NCBI GenBank assembly: GCA_002713365.1
Contig: PASR01000008.1
Location: forward strand, 272,363-336,362
Source: Rhodospirillaceae bacterium
Lineage (GTDB): Bacteria > Pseudomonadota > Alphaproteobacteria > UBA6615
Direction of reading: 5' to 3'
DNA length: 64,000 nt
The notes beneath the pieces are model-generated. The model was not told the origin of the DNA. It was given only the letters and a program-made list of their open reading frames with translations, and ran no database searches. A program made the position numbers and the translations under genes. Of this stretch, positions 54,634-63,498 are shown one piece after another (position 1 is the first letter of the stretch; each line of letters begins with the position of its first letter).

Positions 54634-55649
54634 TGTCCCTCTCTCCTCATTTTTATCACTAACACAAGAAAGAATGGGGCGCCAATAAGTGACGTTAATA
54701 CACCTAATTGTAGCTCGGGACCCTGCGTTGCAAAACGTACTACTATATCAGCAGCTAATGTTAGAGCTGCGCCACCTAAAGCGCATGGAATTAATAAATA
54801 TCCAGGACTATAACCTACAAAGGGCCTCAGTAAATGAGGAACTATAAGGCCAACAAATCCAATAACACCAGCTACAGACACCGATGCACCAACAGCTAAT
54901 GCAATTCCTAAAACTATTCTCGTTTGTAAACTTTTAATATTAATACCCAATGAAAATGCAACATCCTCTCCCAAAGTAAGTGCATCTAAGCCCCTTCTAG
55001 TAGATAATAAAAAACAAGTCCCAATCACAATAAATGGCAGAGCCACAAATAAATGATTCATGCTACGATCAGTTAGGGATCCCAAAAGCCAGAAAAAAAC
55101 TTCAAACGCTGCAAATGGGTTCGGGGCCAAGTTAAGTGCTAATATCGTGAGAGCTCCTGCTACAGTATTTATAGCCACACCCGCAAGAATTATTGTAAGT
55201 ATTGATGGGTCCCGTCCTGCCAGACAATAAAGCAGGCCGACGGAAAGACAAGCACCAATCATGCCTCCTAGGGGTAAAGCAAAACTATAAGTCACGGATA
55301 AGCCTGTATAAAAAACTATAACTGATCCAAGCGCAGCACAGCCCGATACACCAATTAAACCGGGTTCGGCCAGAGGGTTTCGCAATAAGCCCTGCAAAGC
55401 AGCGCCAGACATGCCTAGGGATGCCCCAACCGCTAGTGCTAGAATTGCACGTGGCAATCTAAGCTCAAGAAGAATTATACCTGTAGGGGATTCATTTCCT
55501 AATAGAACATCTAAAAAAGTGATTATAGGAATTTCTGCCGTTCCCCACAAAACTGACATTAAGAAGAGGACAGTTACTAATGCCGCAAGTAGAAATAGTA
55601 AGCCTGCATAAGACAAATAGGGTACTAAATGTTTGTTATTGTATTCCAT
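54630..55649 (-). CDS. btuC: Vitamin B12 ABC transporter permease (FecCD family)
   Basis: The 339-residue inner-membrane protein has about ten hydrophobic segments and the FecCD landmarks LRLPRAILALAVGASLGMSGAALQGLLRNPLAEPGLIGVS and GFVGLIVPHLLRPFVG (given here as family segments). The LRNPLAEP loop and the FVGLIVPH segment contact the ATPase. It forms a dimer with two BtuD subunits. It sits between btuF (8 bases) and btuD (overlap). Confidence 0.92.
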   Translation of the reverse strand: MEYNNKHLVPYLSYAGLLFLLAALVTVLFLMSVLWGTAEIPIITFLDVLLGNESPTGIILLELRLPRAILALAVGASLGMSGAALQGLLRNPLAEPGLIGVSGCAALGSVIVFYTGLSVTYSFALPLGGMIGACLSVGLLYCLAGRDPSILTIILAGVAINTVAGALTILALNLAPNPFAAFEVFFWLLGSLTDRSMNHLFVALPFIVIGTCFLLSTRRGLDALTLGEDVAFSLGINIKSLQTRIVLGIALAVGASVSVAGVIGFVGLIVPHLLRPFVGYSPGYLLIPCALGGAALTLAADIVVRFATQGPELQLGVLTSLIGAPFFLVLVIKMRREGQ

Positions 55650-55657
55650 GATCTTAT

Positions 55658-56554
55658 CTATTTTTTCGCAAGAAGATTCATTCTTATTGAAGCAAGTAAT
55701 TCATAAGCTTTTAAAACCTGTGGACCGCCGCACATCAAACCCCATTCTGGAAACCTCATTATTGTCAGCCAAGGCTTATTGAGTCGATCAAGTGAGGTGA
55801 GTGCTGGATGTTTAAAAACTAACTGCGAGAGCGACGGATAGCCGTTTTTGGACTCAGGTATGATAACCAAATCAGGTCTAGTCATTATTATCTGCTCTAG
55901 GTTAATATTTCCTAACTGACCTCTACCCAGATTTTTAGCAAGGTTTCTAAATCCATGAACTTGTAGCATTTCATGTACTAATGTTCCCGGTCCATCTATA
56001 AGGCCACGAGTTCGCCAAACAATGGCCACCGGTTTTTTAGAATATGTATTTTTTAATGAAAATAAATTATCAACTTTAGAAATTATTATTTTAGCCTTAG
56101 CTTCCTCTCCTAGAATAGCAGCTAACTTAAGTAAATTATTTCTCATAGCCTCTAAACTGTTAGCAACCGGAACCGTAACTATATTTAATCCTAACTCTCG
56201 GATTACTGCTACTACATATTTTTTGCTATATTCGCCAGCCAACACTAAATCTGGCTTCAATAAGTATATTTCTTCCGCCATACCATAGTTTATATGAAGA
56301 TTCTTTGCCTTATCCGAAAACCGCGAAATCGACGAATCCCTTGCAAGATGACTAACTGATATTATTCTTTCAGTTTCTACCAGCGCCATTAATAATTGAT
56401 CAGTACACAAATTAATGGAAACTATGCGCTTTGGCTTTTCAGAGTTGGTTTGTGCACTCAAATTTGTGATACTTAAAATAAATATTAAGCCAACAAATAT
56501 AATGGCGATTTTTAATTTTGCTGTAGCAAAGAAACTATTTAAGAAAAACTCCAA
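55658..56554 (-). CDS. btuF: Periplasmic B12-binding protein
   Basis: A signal peptide covers about residues 8-34 (KLKIAIIFVGLIFILSITNLSAQ). The mature protein is a class III binding protein with RIVSINLCTDQLLMALVE, IYLLKPDLVLAGEYSKKYVV and RPDLVIIPES, which is the BtuF/FhuD type with two lobes joined by a rigid helix. It delivers cobalamin (or cobinamide) to BtuCD. It starts 3 bases after btuB. Confidence 0.88.
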   Translation of the reverse strand: MEFFLNSFFATAKLKIAIIFVGLIFILSITNLSAQTNSEKPKRIVSINLCTDQLLMALVETERIISVSHLARDSSISRFSDKAKNLHINYGMAEEIYLLKPDLVLAGEYSKKYVVAVIRELGLNIVTVPVANSLEAMRNNLLKLAAILGEEAKAKIIISKVDNLFSLKNTYSKKPVAIVWRTRGLIDGPGTLVHEMLQVHGFRNLAKNLGRGQLGNINLEQIIMTRPDLVIIPESKNGYPSLSQLVFKHPALTSLDRLNKPWLTIMRFPEWGLMCGGPQVLKAYELLASIRMNLLAKK

Positions 56555-56557
56555 CTC

Positions 56558-58504
56558 TTATAATCCAAAGTTAGTGCGTATTCCTATAAATGCCCCGATC
56601 CCCGGCCCATCAAAACCCCACACTTCTTGATGTTTTGTATCTAAAATATTTTCCACTCTTCCCAATAAAGTGACTTTATCAGTTAAGTCATAGCTACCTG
56701 CAACATTTACGAGAATGAAGTCATCCAGAAGTATATTTTTTTGGCTGGCAAAATAGTTACTAAATTGTACATCCCACTGTTCACCATTATAGTCGACACC
56801 TAGATCTATTTTAGCTCTGTCGTCATAAAACGTATAAATAAAGTTAGTACTTGCTAAATGACGAGCACGTCTAATTAAACTTTTTCCGGTGTCATCTTTT
56901 CCATTTGTATAAGTATATTGACCAGAAAATATCAGATTATTAAAAACTTTGCCTTCCAAACTAATTTCAATTCCATCTATTTTTGTCATTCCACTTAGAT
57001 TTTTAGAGGTATTACCACTTCCCTGAATTAGATTAGTAATACGATTATTAAAATAAGTAATATCAAGGTTTACGCTATCATCAAATAATGCTTGTTCTAA
57101 ACCAAAATCCCATCCTATGCTTTTCTCAGGATTTAATAATGGATTGCCTTCATAGTTGGCAGATGAGCCAAATAGTTCATACAAGGTTGGGTTTTTAACA
57201 CCCTTTCCATAACTTCCATGAAAGCGAGCGCCGGTACCCTTAAGAAGATATGAGGATGTTAAACGAAAGGTATTAGCATTTTGAAAAATATTATTTTTAT
57301 CATGCCGCAGACCTCCTGTAATAAATAATTGCCCTTCAAAGTCTAAGCCATACTCACCAACCAAACTATAATTAGTGATAGTGTGATCATTATTTCCCCA
57401 GGGACTTCTTGTAACTTGTTTATCCGTCTCTCTTTCGATTAGTAAAGTTACTCTATTCTCAGAATCAATACTGTCTAAAAAACTAAAAAACATATTAGTT
57501 TGATAATTAAACCGTGTTTTTTCTCCTTCAGCTTCAAAGGTAATTTCTTTTTTAACAGAAGTATCGGAATGATGTGAATGCTTACTTGCTGATAATAAAT
57601 GCTGCCAATTACCATCATTCATAGAATATTTTAAAAGTAATTTTCCTGTGCGTTGATCAACATCAGTTTCCCCATCTTCATCTCGAGTAAAAATAGTTCC
57701 ACTAACAGCAGGTTGTGAATCAGATTCAGTGATGTCACCTACTCTTCGAATAAAAACATCAATATCCAGGTTTTCAAGCGGCTTAAAACCCGCCTTAAAG
57801 TTAAAAGTAAAATTTTTATTTCCATCAATTTCACTATTTCCTTCAGATTCCGGAGCTATAGAATGTCCTTGAGTTTGATAACCTGTTAGTCCTGCATAAT
57901 AATTATATTTCATGCCACCACCACTAAGACTTACAGCAGCGTTAGTAGTATTTAATGAACCGGCTTCTGTAATACTGGTAAATGCAGCTGGCCCAAAGCC
58001 CCGCTTAGTAATAATGTTAACAACACCTCCAATTGCATCACTGCCGTAAATAGAGCTTTGTGGTCCACGAAGCACCTCAATTCTTTCGACATCAGCAGCC
58101 CTCAAACTACCAAAGTCAAATTCTGATCCGCCACTAGGATCATTAACTTTAACTCCATCAATAATAACTAAGGTATGGTTACCTTCTGCACCTCGAATTC
58201 TTAACTGGGTAAAACCCCCGACGGTTCCAGTCCTAAGAACAGCAATCCCTGGCAATTCACGTAATACATCAGAAACAGAATTCACCTGCTTTCGTTGTAT
58301 CTCTTCTGATGTCACTATAGAAACTGAGGTTCCAATCGCTCTTTCTGGAGAAGGAACTAAGTTTGCAGTAACAACTGTTTTAGGTAAAATAGTAGCAGGT
58401 GTTTTTGCAAGCGCCTCCATCGCTCCCAATAAGACCACTAATCCACATACAAAAAACAACAATATCTGGCGAAATGCTAAATTACTAATTAAATTAAAGT
58501 ACAT
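56558..58504 (-). CDS. btuB: TonB-dependent outer-membrane vitamin B12 receptor
   Basis: The precursor has a signal peptide of about 35 residues, a TonB-box-like TVVTANLV segment and a plug domain with VLRELPGIAVLRTGTVGGFTQLRIRGAEGNHTLVIIDG. An approximately 22-strand barrel ends in IGIRTNFGL, which lacks the usual final Phe. RGPQSSIYGSDAIGGVVNIITK is the standard plug end. The chosen start, ATG 58504, has GAGGGTAAGG just upstream; the frame extends five codons further. A cobalamin riboswitch lies upstream, so expression should fall when B12 is abundant. Confidence 0.92.
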   Translation of the reverse strand: MYFNLISNLAFRQILLFFVCGLVVLLGAMEALAKTPATILPKTVVTANLVPSPERAIGTSVSIVTSEEIQRKQVNSVSDVLRELPGIAVLRTGTVGGFTQLRIRGAEGNHTLVIIDGVKVNDPSGGSEFDFGSLRAADVERIEVLRGPQSSIYGSDAIGGVVNIITKRGFGPAAFTSITEAGSLNTTNAAVSLSGGGMKYNYYAGLTGYQTQGHSIAPESEGNSEIDGNKNFTFNFKAGFKPLENLDIDVFIRRVGDITESDSQPAVSGTIFTRDEDGETDVDQRTGKLLLKYSMNDGNWQHLLSASKHSHHSDTSVKKEITFEAEGEKTRFNYQTNMFFSFLDSIDSENRVTLLIERETDKQVTRSPWGNNDHTITNYSLVGEYGLDFEGQLFITGGLRHDKNNIFQNANTFRLTSSYLLKGTGARFHGSYGKGVKNPTLYELFGSSANYEGNPLLNPEKSIGWDFGLEQALFDDSVNLDITYFNNRITNLIQGSGNTSKNLSGMTKIDGIEISLEGKVFNNLIFSGQYTYTNGKDDTGKSLIRRARHLASTNFIYTFYDDRAKIDLGVDYNGEQWDVQFSNYFASQKNILLDDFILVNVAGSYDLTDKVTLLGRVENILDTKHQEVWGFDGPGIGAFIGIRTNFGL

Positions 58505-58764
58505 AAACCTTACCCTCATTATTCATCTGAACAACAAAACGGCTTAGATAGATTTACGACTTAATGGAGAAAGATATAGATCAGAGCCCACACAAAAACT
58601 GTGAATTCTATATTTTTTCATATCCTAATTCGCTCACCCACTGAACCGTTCGTTAGACAATCTTTGCACGAATGAGCTTATGGTCATTGATAAGGAAAAA
58701 ACCCTATATAGATCAAAAGTCAGTCGCAACATCAAGACGCCACCACCAACGATCCTTAACGCGC

Positions 58765-58965
58765 CTCCGGTAAAGTCCCGACCGAAAGCTGGGCGACGCG
58801 TTCTTTGGCAGGTCTCCTGGCTCACAGATCTTAAGCAATGATCCACCTTCCCCAGGTATATTACCCAAGTGGCTTTTTGATCATCGCCTCACCGTTCACA
58901 GTTGCGGGTACAGCCGCAGATTAAGTCTGGCTTATATAGCCTTTATCTCTTCTGCGTTCCCTTTT
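58765..58965 (-). ncRNA. Cobalamin riboswitch upstream of btuB
   Basis: Read on the minus strand, the core elements occur in order. GGGAACGCAG lies near 58960, followed by GCTGTACCCGCAACTGTGA (58913-58895) and GCCACTTGG. The B12 box GAGCCAGGAGACCTGCC follows (58825-58809). After it comes a conspicuously GC-rich patch (about 58800-58760) with an inner CGGT/ACCG stem, a likely expression platform. About 240 bases of AT-rich leader remain before the btuB start. The element explains an open frame at 58634-58846, which is not a gene. Confidence 0.93.
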
Positions 58966-59066
58966 CATCCCTTATGTTAAAATATTTATTAGGAACCAAA
59001 GACGGTTTAATAAATCATATATATTAGATTAATACAAATTAATAAAATAACTTTGGAGACATTAGT

Positions 59067-59819
59067 ATGCATAAAGGAAAAGTTGCGATCGTTACAGGTG
59101 CTAGTCAGGGAATTGGAGCAGAAACAGCTAAAGAACTTGCAGCTCAAGGTGCTTCGGTCATGCTAATTGCACGTAACATAAAAAATTGTCAAAAATTAGT
59201 ATCAGAGATCCAAGATAGTGGCGGAGTTGCCTCAGCAATAAAGTGTAATATTGCTGACTTGTCTCAAGTTCAATATGCAGTTTCTGAAACAGTTAAAATT
59301 TTTGGCGGCATTAATATTTTGATTAATAATGCTGGGGTTATTGAACCCATAGCTTTTATTAAAGATAGCAATCCTAGATCTTGGGCTGATTCTATTTCAA
59401 TTAATCTCATAGGATCTTACTTTATGTTGCAGTCAGTGTTACCTACTTTTAAAGATAATAGTGTAGTAATAAATGTTAGTTCAGGAGCCGCACATTCTCC
59501 GCAAGACGGATGGAGCGCTTATTGCGCTGGAAAAGCTGGGCTAGCAATGTTAACCCAGTCTTTTGCAAAAGAAATTTCTTCAGATTTAATTCGCATATAC
59601 GGTTATGCCCCCGGAACAGTCGATACTGACATGCAAACAAAAATTCGAACATCAGGTGTAAATCCCATTAGTAAAATAAAAAAAGAAGACCATTGGGGAG
59701 TAAAAACCCCAGCTAAGGTTATGTCGTGGCTGTGCAGCGAGGCCGCCTATGACTTAGCAGGGCAAGAATTGAGTATAAATGATAAAGCCTTACGAATTCG
59801 TGCCGGGTTGAGTAAATAA
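59067..59819 (+). CDS. SDR-family oxidoreductase
   Basis: A classical short-chain dehydrogenase of 250 residues: VAIVTGASQGIGAETAKEL for the dinucleotide fold, LINNAGVIEP, and the catalytic set NVSSGAAHSPQDGWSAYCAGK with Ser, Tyr and Lys all in place. The C-terminal part (LAGQELSINDKALRIRAG) fits the family. The substrate is unknown. It is divergent from the riboswitch and converges on hldE. A TTGGAGAC site precedes the ATG. Confidence 0.88.
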   Translation: MHKGKVAIVTGASQGIGAETAKELAAQGASVMLIARNIKNCQKLVSEIQDSGGVASAIKCNIADLSQVQYAVSETVKIFGGINILINNAGVIEPIAFIKDSNPRSWADSISINLIGSYFMLQSVLPTFKDNSVVINVSSGAAHSPQDGWSAYCAGKAGLAMLTQSFAKEISSDLIRIYGYAPGTVDTDMQTKIRTSGVNPISKIKKEDHWGVKTPAKVMSWLCSEAAYDLAGQELSINDKALRIRAGLSK

Positions 59820-59871
59820 TCTTAATAGATGCTCTTATGTTTTTAATACCTTTGATAAGGACTTTATATGT

Positions 59872-61329
59872 CTAACATAAAAGACGAGCGATAGTCTTTG
59901 TTGTTGAATACCCATCTATTAAGTCGGCCAAAACTATACGTCCCCCGTACGAACAAACAAACTCTCCGCCAACAACATCTTCAATCAAATAATCGGCGCC
60001 TTTTATCAATACATCCGGGCGCATTAATTTAATCAAATCTATAGGAGTATCATCATCAAAAACGATTACAGCATCTACGGAAGATAGTGATGCGAGAACT
60101 AGACTCCTGGCAACCGAATTTTGTACAGGGCGCCCTTCCCCTTTTAATCGAAATACAGAATCATCACTATTTAGACCAATAATAAGCTTATCACACTCTG
60201 ACTTAGCCTGTTCAATCAAGCTGATGTGGCCCGGGTGCATTAAATCAAAGCAGCCATTAGTAAATCCTATCGATAAACCTCGTGATCTCCATTCAGTTAT
60301 TCTCTTGTTTAGCTGGTTTTTATCAACAATATTTTTTTCTTCACTTACAGTGCCACTCAACGCATGAAATAGATCTATGTTTCGTACAACGGCTGTTCCT
60401 ATCTTACCGACAACTATACCGGCAGCAACGTTTGACAATTCAGCCGCTTCTGCGGAGTTCATGCCCGCAGCAACTCCAGCAGCCATTACTGCAACTACAG
60501 TATCACCAGCTCCTGAAACATCAAATATATCCCGTGCGAGAGCAGGTAAGTGCAATGGAGAATTATTGGATGTAATCAAGGACATACCTTCCTTACCGCG
60601 TGTTACTAAAACACTTCCAATAGCAAAACGATCAATAAGGTTTTCTGCAGCAGCAACAATTTGATCCGATGTTCTTGTAGGTAAAAGTGAAGATTCACTT
60701 AATTCCTTGCGGTTAGGAGTAAGGATGTCAGCACCATAATATTTAGAGTAGTCAGTGCCCTTAGGGTCAATAATAACAGGTATATTTAATAATTTTGCAG
60801 CTGTAATTATGTTTTTTGTTATGCTCCCAGACAGTACTCCCTTTCCATAATCAGATAGTACTATTGCACCTGGCGGCTCCTGGCCTAATAAAGCCTCAAC
60901 AGTCGAAAAAATACTCTCACGAAATTGCGCGGAATAAATATCAATTGATTCATCGTCAACTCTCAGTAAATGTTGGCCATCAGCAACAAAACGAGTTTTC
61001 ACTGTGGTAGCATAGTCGTTACCAACGATTAAGCTATTTATTACCCCTTGGTCATCATCTAGTAGATTATTTATTTGAGAGCCAGCTAGATCGTCACCAG
61101 TCACCGCAACTAAATTCGCTATACCGCCAATTGCTGATATATTGCAAGCTACGTTTCCTGCGCCACCAACAACATATGAACGGGTATTAATATTTAAAAC
61201 CGGTATCGGTGCCTCTGGTGATACTCTATCTACATCTCCGTAGACATACTGATCCAACATAATATCACCCACACACAAAATTTTGACATTGCGCAGTGAC
61301 CTTAACCAATTATCGAGATGATGTTTCAT
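59872..61329 (-). CDS. hldE: Bifunctional heptose-7-phosphate kinase / heptose-1-phosphate adenylyltransferase
   Basis: The N-terminal PfkB-type kinase domain (about 1-320) starts ILCVGDIMLDQYVYGDVDRVSPEAPIPVL and has the catalytic DVSGAGDTVVAVMAAG. The C-terminal nucleotidyltransferase domain (about 345-485) starts GFTNGCFDLMHPGHISLIEQA with the HxGH motif. Both halves are intact. The enzyme makes ADP-heptose for lipopolysaccharide inner core and could supply the GT9 enzyme at 40688. ATG 61329 (MKHHLDNWL) fits the family start; the frame extends to 61356. Confidence 0.95.
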   Translation of the reverse strand: MKHHLDNWLRSLRNVKILCVGDIMLDQYVYGDVDRVSPEAPIPVLNINTRSYVVGGAGNVACNISAIGGIANLVAVTGDDLAGSQINNLLDDDQGVINSLIVGNDYATTVKTRFVADGQHLLRVDDESIDIYSAQFRESIFSTVEALLGQEPPGAIVLSDYGKGVLSGSITKNIITAAKLLNIPVIIDPKGTDYSKYYGADILTPNRKELSESSLLPTRTSDQIVAAAENLIDRFAIGSVLVTRGKEGMSLITSNNSPLHLPALARDIFDVSGAGDTVVAVMAAGVAAGMNSAEAAELSNVAAGIVVGKIGTAVVRNIDLFHALSGTVSEEKNIVDKNQLNKRITEWRSRGLSIGFTNGCFDLMHPGHISLIEQAKSECDKLIIGLNSDDSVFRLKGEGRPVQNSVARSLVLASLSSVDAVIVFDDDTPIDLIKLMRPDVLIKGADYLIEDVVGGEFVCSYGGRIVLADLIDGYSTTKTIARLLC

Positions 61330-61418
61330 AAGCGTCACGTTATAATAAAATTGCATCTATAATTAGGGCATGCTGTAAACCCAAATTTATACAATTTAGT
61401 ACTCCTGTCTGCATGTTT

Positions 61419-61994
61419 TTATTCGCGCGGAGCATGTTTGGCTAAAATACGCTGCAAGGTCCGCCGATGCATATTTAATCTGCGCGCGGTCTCTGATACG
61501 TTACGGTTACATTGCTCATAAACTCTCTGAATATGCTCCCAACGAACACGGTCAGCAGACATTGGTCTCTCAGGAGGAGGAGGCATTGCATTTTCATGAC
61601 TTAAAAGAGCGGCAGCCACCTGATCCGCGTCAGCGGGTTTTGGTAAATAATCCACAGCACCAGCCTTTACCGCAACAACTGCTGTAGCAATGTTACCATA
61701 ACCAGTTAACATTATAATACGAACATCATTGCGAGCTTTGCGTAAAACCTCCACTACCTCTAGACCGCTACCATCGCCTAGACGTAAATCAACTACCGCA
61801 TATTTCGGACAGTTATCGACTGCTAACTGTTTTCCTTCGGAAACACTCTCAGCTGTTGACACAATGAACCCTCTGCGTTCCATAGCTTTGGCTAGTTGAT
61901 TTCGAAGATTTTGTTCGTCATCCACTATTAAAAGCGACATATCACTAGACGAACCAATAATTTCATTGCCAGATGATTTAATTTCTTGTTGCAT
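61419..61994 (-). CDS. regA: Redox response regulator RegA/ActR/PrrA
   Basis: A receiver domain (residues 20-130; acidic IVDDEQNLR, phosphorylatable Asp69 in AVVDLRLGDGSG, Lys in DYLPKPADAD) is joined by a proline-rich PPPPERP linker to a Fis-type helix-turn-helix ending in RNVSETARRLNMHRRTLQRIL. This layout is diagnostic for the RegA/ActR/PrrA family, global regulators of respiration, photosynthesis and carbon or nitrogen fixation. It is 10 bases after the regB gene. At 191 residues it is of normal length. Confidence 0.96.
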   Translation of the reverse strand: MQQEIKSSGNEIIGSSSDMSLLIVDDEQNLRNQLAKAMERRGFIVSTAESVSEGKQLAVDNCPKYAVVDLRLGDGSGLEVVEVLRKARNDVRIIMLTGYGNIATAVVAVKAGAVDYLPKPADADQVAAALLSHENAMPPPPERPMSADRVRWEHIQRVYEQCNRNVSETARRLNMHRRTLQRILAKHAPRE

Positions 61995-62004
61995 GGGGTC
62001 TCGA

Positions 62005-63354
62005 TTACCTCTTCATTGCAGTAATATCAAGACTACTCCGCAACCATTTAATCAATACTTCACTACCTTCAACATAACCGCCTTCACCCCTTATGTTACT
62101 GACAGTTAATCGTCCACCAGTGCGTTGTAATAAAGATTGTGCTATAAATAGACCTAAACCCAAATGATCGTCCTCTCGTGTAGAAATATATGGCTCTCCC
62201 ACACGGTCTAGAAGAGCAGGCGAAAAACCAGGTCCATCATCTCTTATAATAACAAATATAGAATTAATGGACCAGGATATTTGTATAGAAACTTTTTCAT
62301 TTGCAAACTGTAAAGCATTTTGTACTATATTACCCAGTCCATGATTAAACTCCGGACTGCTAAACACAATAGGCTCTTTACTATTATCCTCAGTTGATAC
62401 ATCAACGTCTAAAGAAACTCCTTCTTTTGGATATCTATCAGCCGCTGAACGAACCAAGTCAGACAAATTTATACGAGCAAAAGGAGTCCCACTATCTTCT
62501 GTTGATGGTTGCACTAGTAGCTCGGCTAATATTTCCTTACAACGCACAGCTTCAGCGCACAGAATCTTTATATCATCATTAAACTCGCTATTAGGCTGCA
62601 TTTCCCGATTTAACTCGGTCGCTGTAACTAAGATAGTAGATAATGGACTTCCTAACTCATGAGCAGCTGCAGCAGCTAAACCACCAACCGCTGATAATTG
62701 CTGTTCACGTGCCAGTGAAAGCTGCGTGACCGATAACGCGTTAGACATACGTCGACTTTCAGCAGCTAAACTACCCGCATATACCGCTAAAAATAGTGTT
62801 CCAATTACAACTGCAGTCCATAAGCCCCAAACATATAAACTTGGTAATTCCAGCCCTATATCAGTCCAGGGCAAAGGCAAATGTCTAAAAACTAGGGCTG
62901 TCGCACATACAATTACTAAACCACATAAAATTGCGGTTGCCCTTCTAGTTAACACAGTCGCAGAAACTGTTACCGGCCCTAAGAACAGTAAAGCAAAGGG
63001 ATTTGTCAGACCTCCAGTTAGATAAAGTAAAAAAGCTAATTGAAGTGTATCAAAAGCTAAATATGCGGCGGCCTCCCATTCTTTAAGTAACCCTTGTTCA
63101 GGGTGCCTAAAGGTCATTACAAGGTTCAATAGTACTGAAATACCAACAACTAACAGGGCAAAATTTATTGGTAATGACCAGTTCAATCCAAATTGAACCC
63201 AAAACAGTGCCATTAGTTGACCAATTACAGCAATCCATCGAATTCTTGTTAAAGTCCTGAGCTGCACCCGCCCATCAATAACAAATAACGACCCTGATGG
63301 AGAAACAGTTGCTGCATCAGGCGTTAAGTTTTCTATTTCTTCGGCCTGGTTCAT
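62005..63354 (-). CDS. regB: Redox-sensing histidine kinase RegB/ActS/PrrB
   Basis: Six hydrophobic segments in residues 38-195 include the quinone-binding motif GGLTNPF (114-120). The H box is AAAAHELGSPLSTI with His232. Cys272, in RCKEIL, lies 40 residues after the His, as does the redox-active Cys265 of Rhodobacter RegB relative to its His225. The ATPase part has NIVQNALQFAN, DDGPGFSP and LGLGLFIAQSLL. The kinase responds to the quinone pool and phosphorylates RegA. The upstream region to cobT is 144 bases. Confidence 0.95.
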   Translation of the reverse strand: MNQAEEIENLTPDAATVSPSGSLFVIDGRVQLRTLTRIRWIAVIGQLMALFWVQFGLNWSLPINFALLVVGISVLLNLVMTFRHPEQGLLKEWEAAAYLAFDTLQLAFLLYLTGGLTNPFALLFLGPVTVSATVLTRRATAILCGLVIVCATALVFRHLPLPWTDIGLELPSLYVWGLWTAVVIGTLFLAVYAGSLAAESRRMSNALSVTQLSLAREQQLSAVGGLAAAAAHELGSPLSTILVTATELNREMQPNSEFNDDIKILCAEAVRCKEILAELLVQPSTEDSGTPFARINLSDLVRSAADRYPKEGVSLDVDVSTEDNSKEPIVFSSPEFNHGLGNIVQNALQFANEKVSIQISWSINSIFVIIRDDGPGFSPALLDRVGEPYISTREDDHLGLGLFIAQSLLQRTGGRLTVSNIRGEGGYVEGSEVLIKWLRSSLDITAMKR

Positions 63355-63418
63355 TTTGCATCAACCACAATTTTATACGCCTTAATAAGGCAACAGCATT
63401 TAGAGTCCACTTTAGCTA

Positions 63419-63445
63419 ATTTTTTATGATTCTTTCATAAAAAAT
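63419..63445. terminator. 11-bp perfect AT-rich hairpin between cobT and regB
   Basis: ATTTTTTATGA and its exact complement flank a 5-base loop. The stem carries a run of six A or T bases per arm and lies between the cobT stop (63499) and the regB start (63354), where it could end cobT transcription. AT-rich stems of this length can also occur by chance here. Confidence 0.4.
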
Positions 63446-63498
63446 CTAAAGACCTTATAAAGGTAATACTATCTGGTTATCCGGATTATTAACAACAT

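Noticed and set aside
58634-58846. Open frame of 70 residues on the minus strand upstream of btuB
   Set aside because: It runs through the B12-box and expression platform of the cobalamin riboswitch, has Arg/Cys-rich low-complexity composition and no protein family features.
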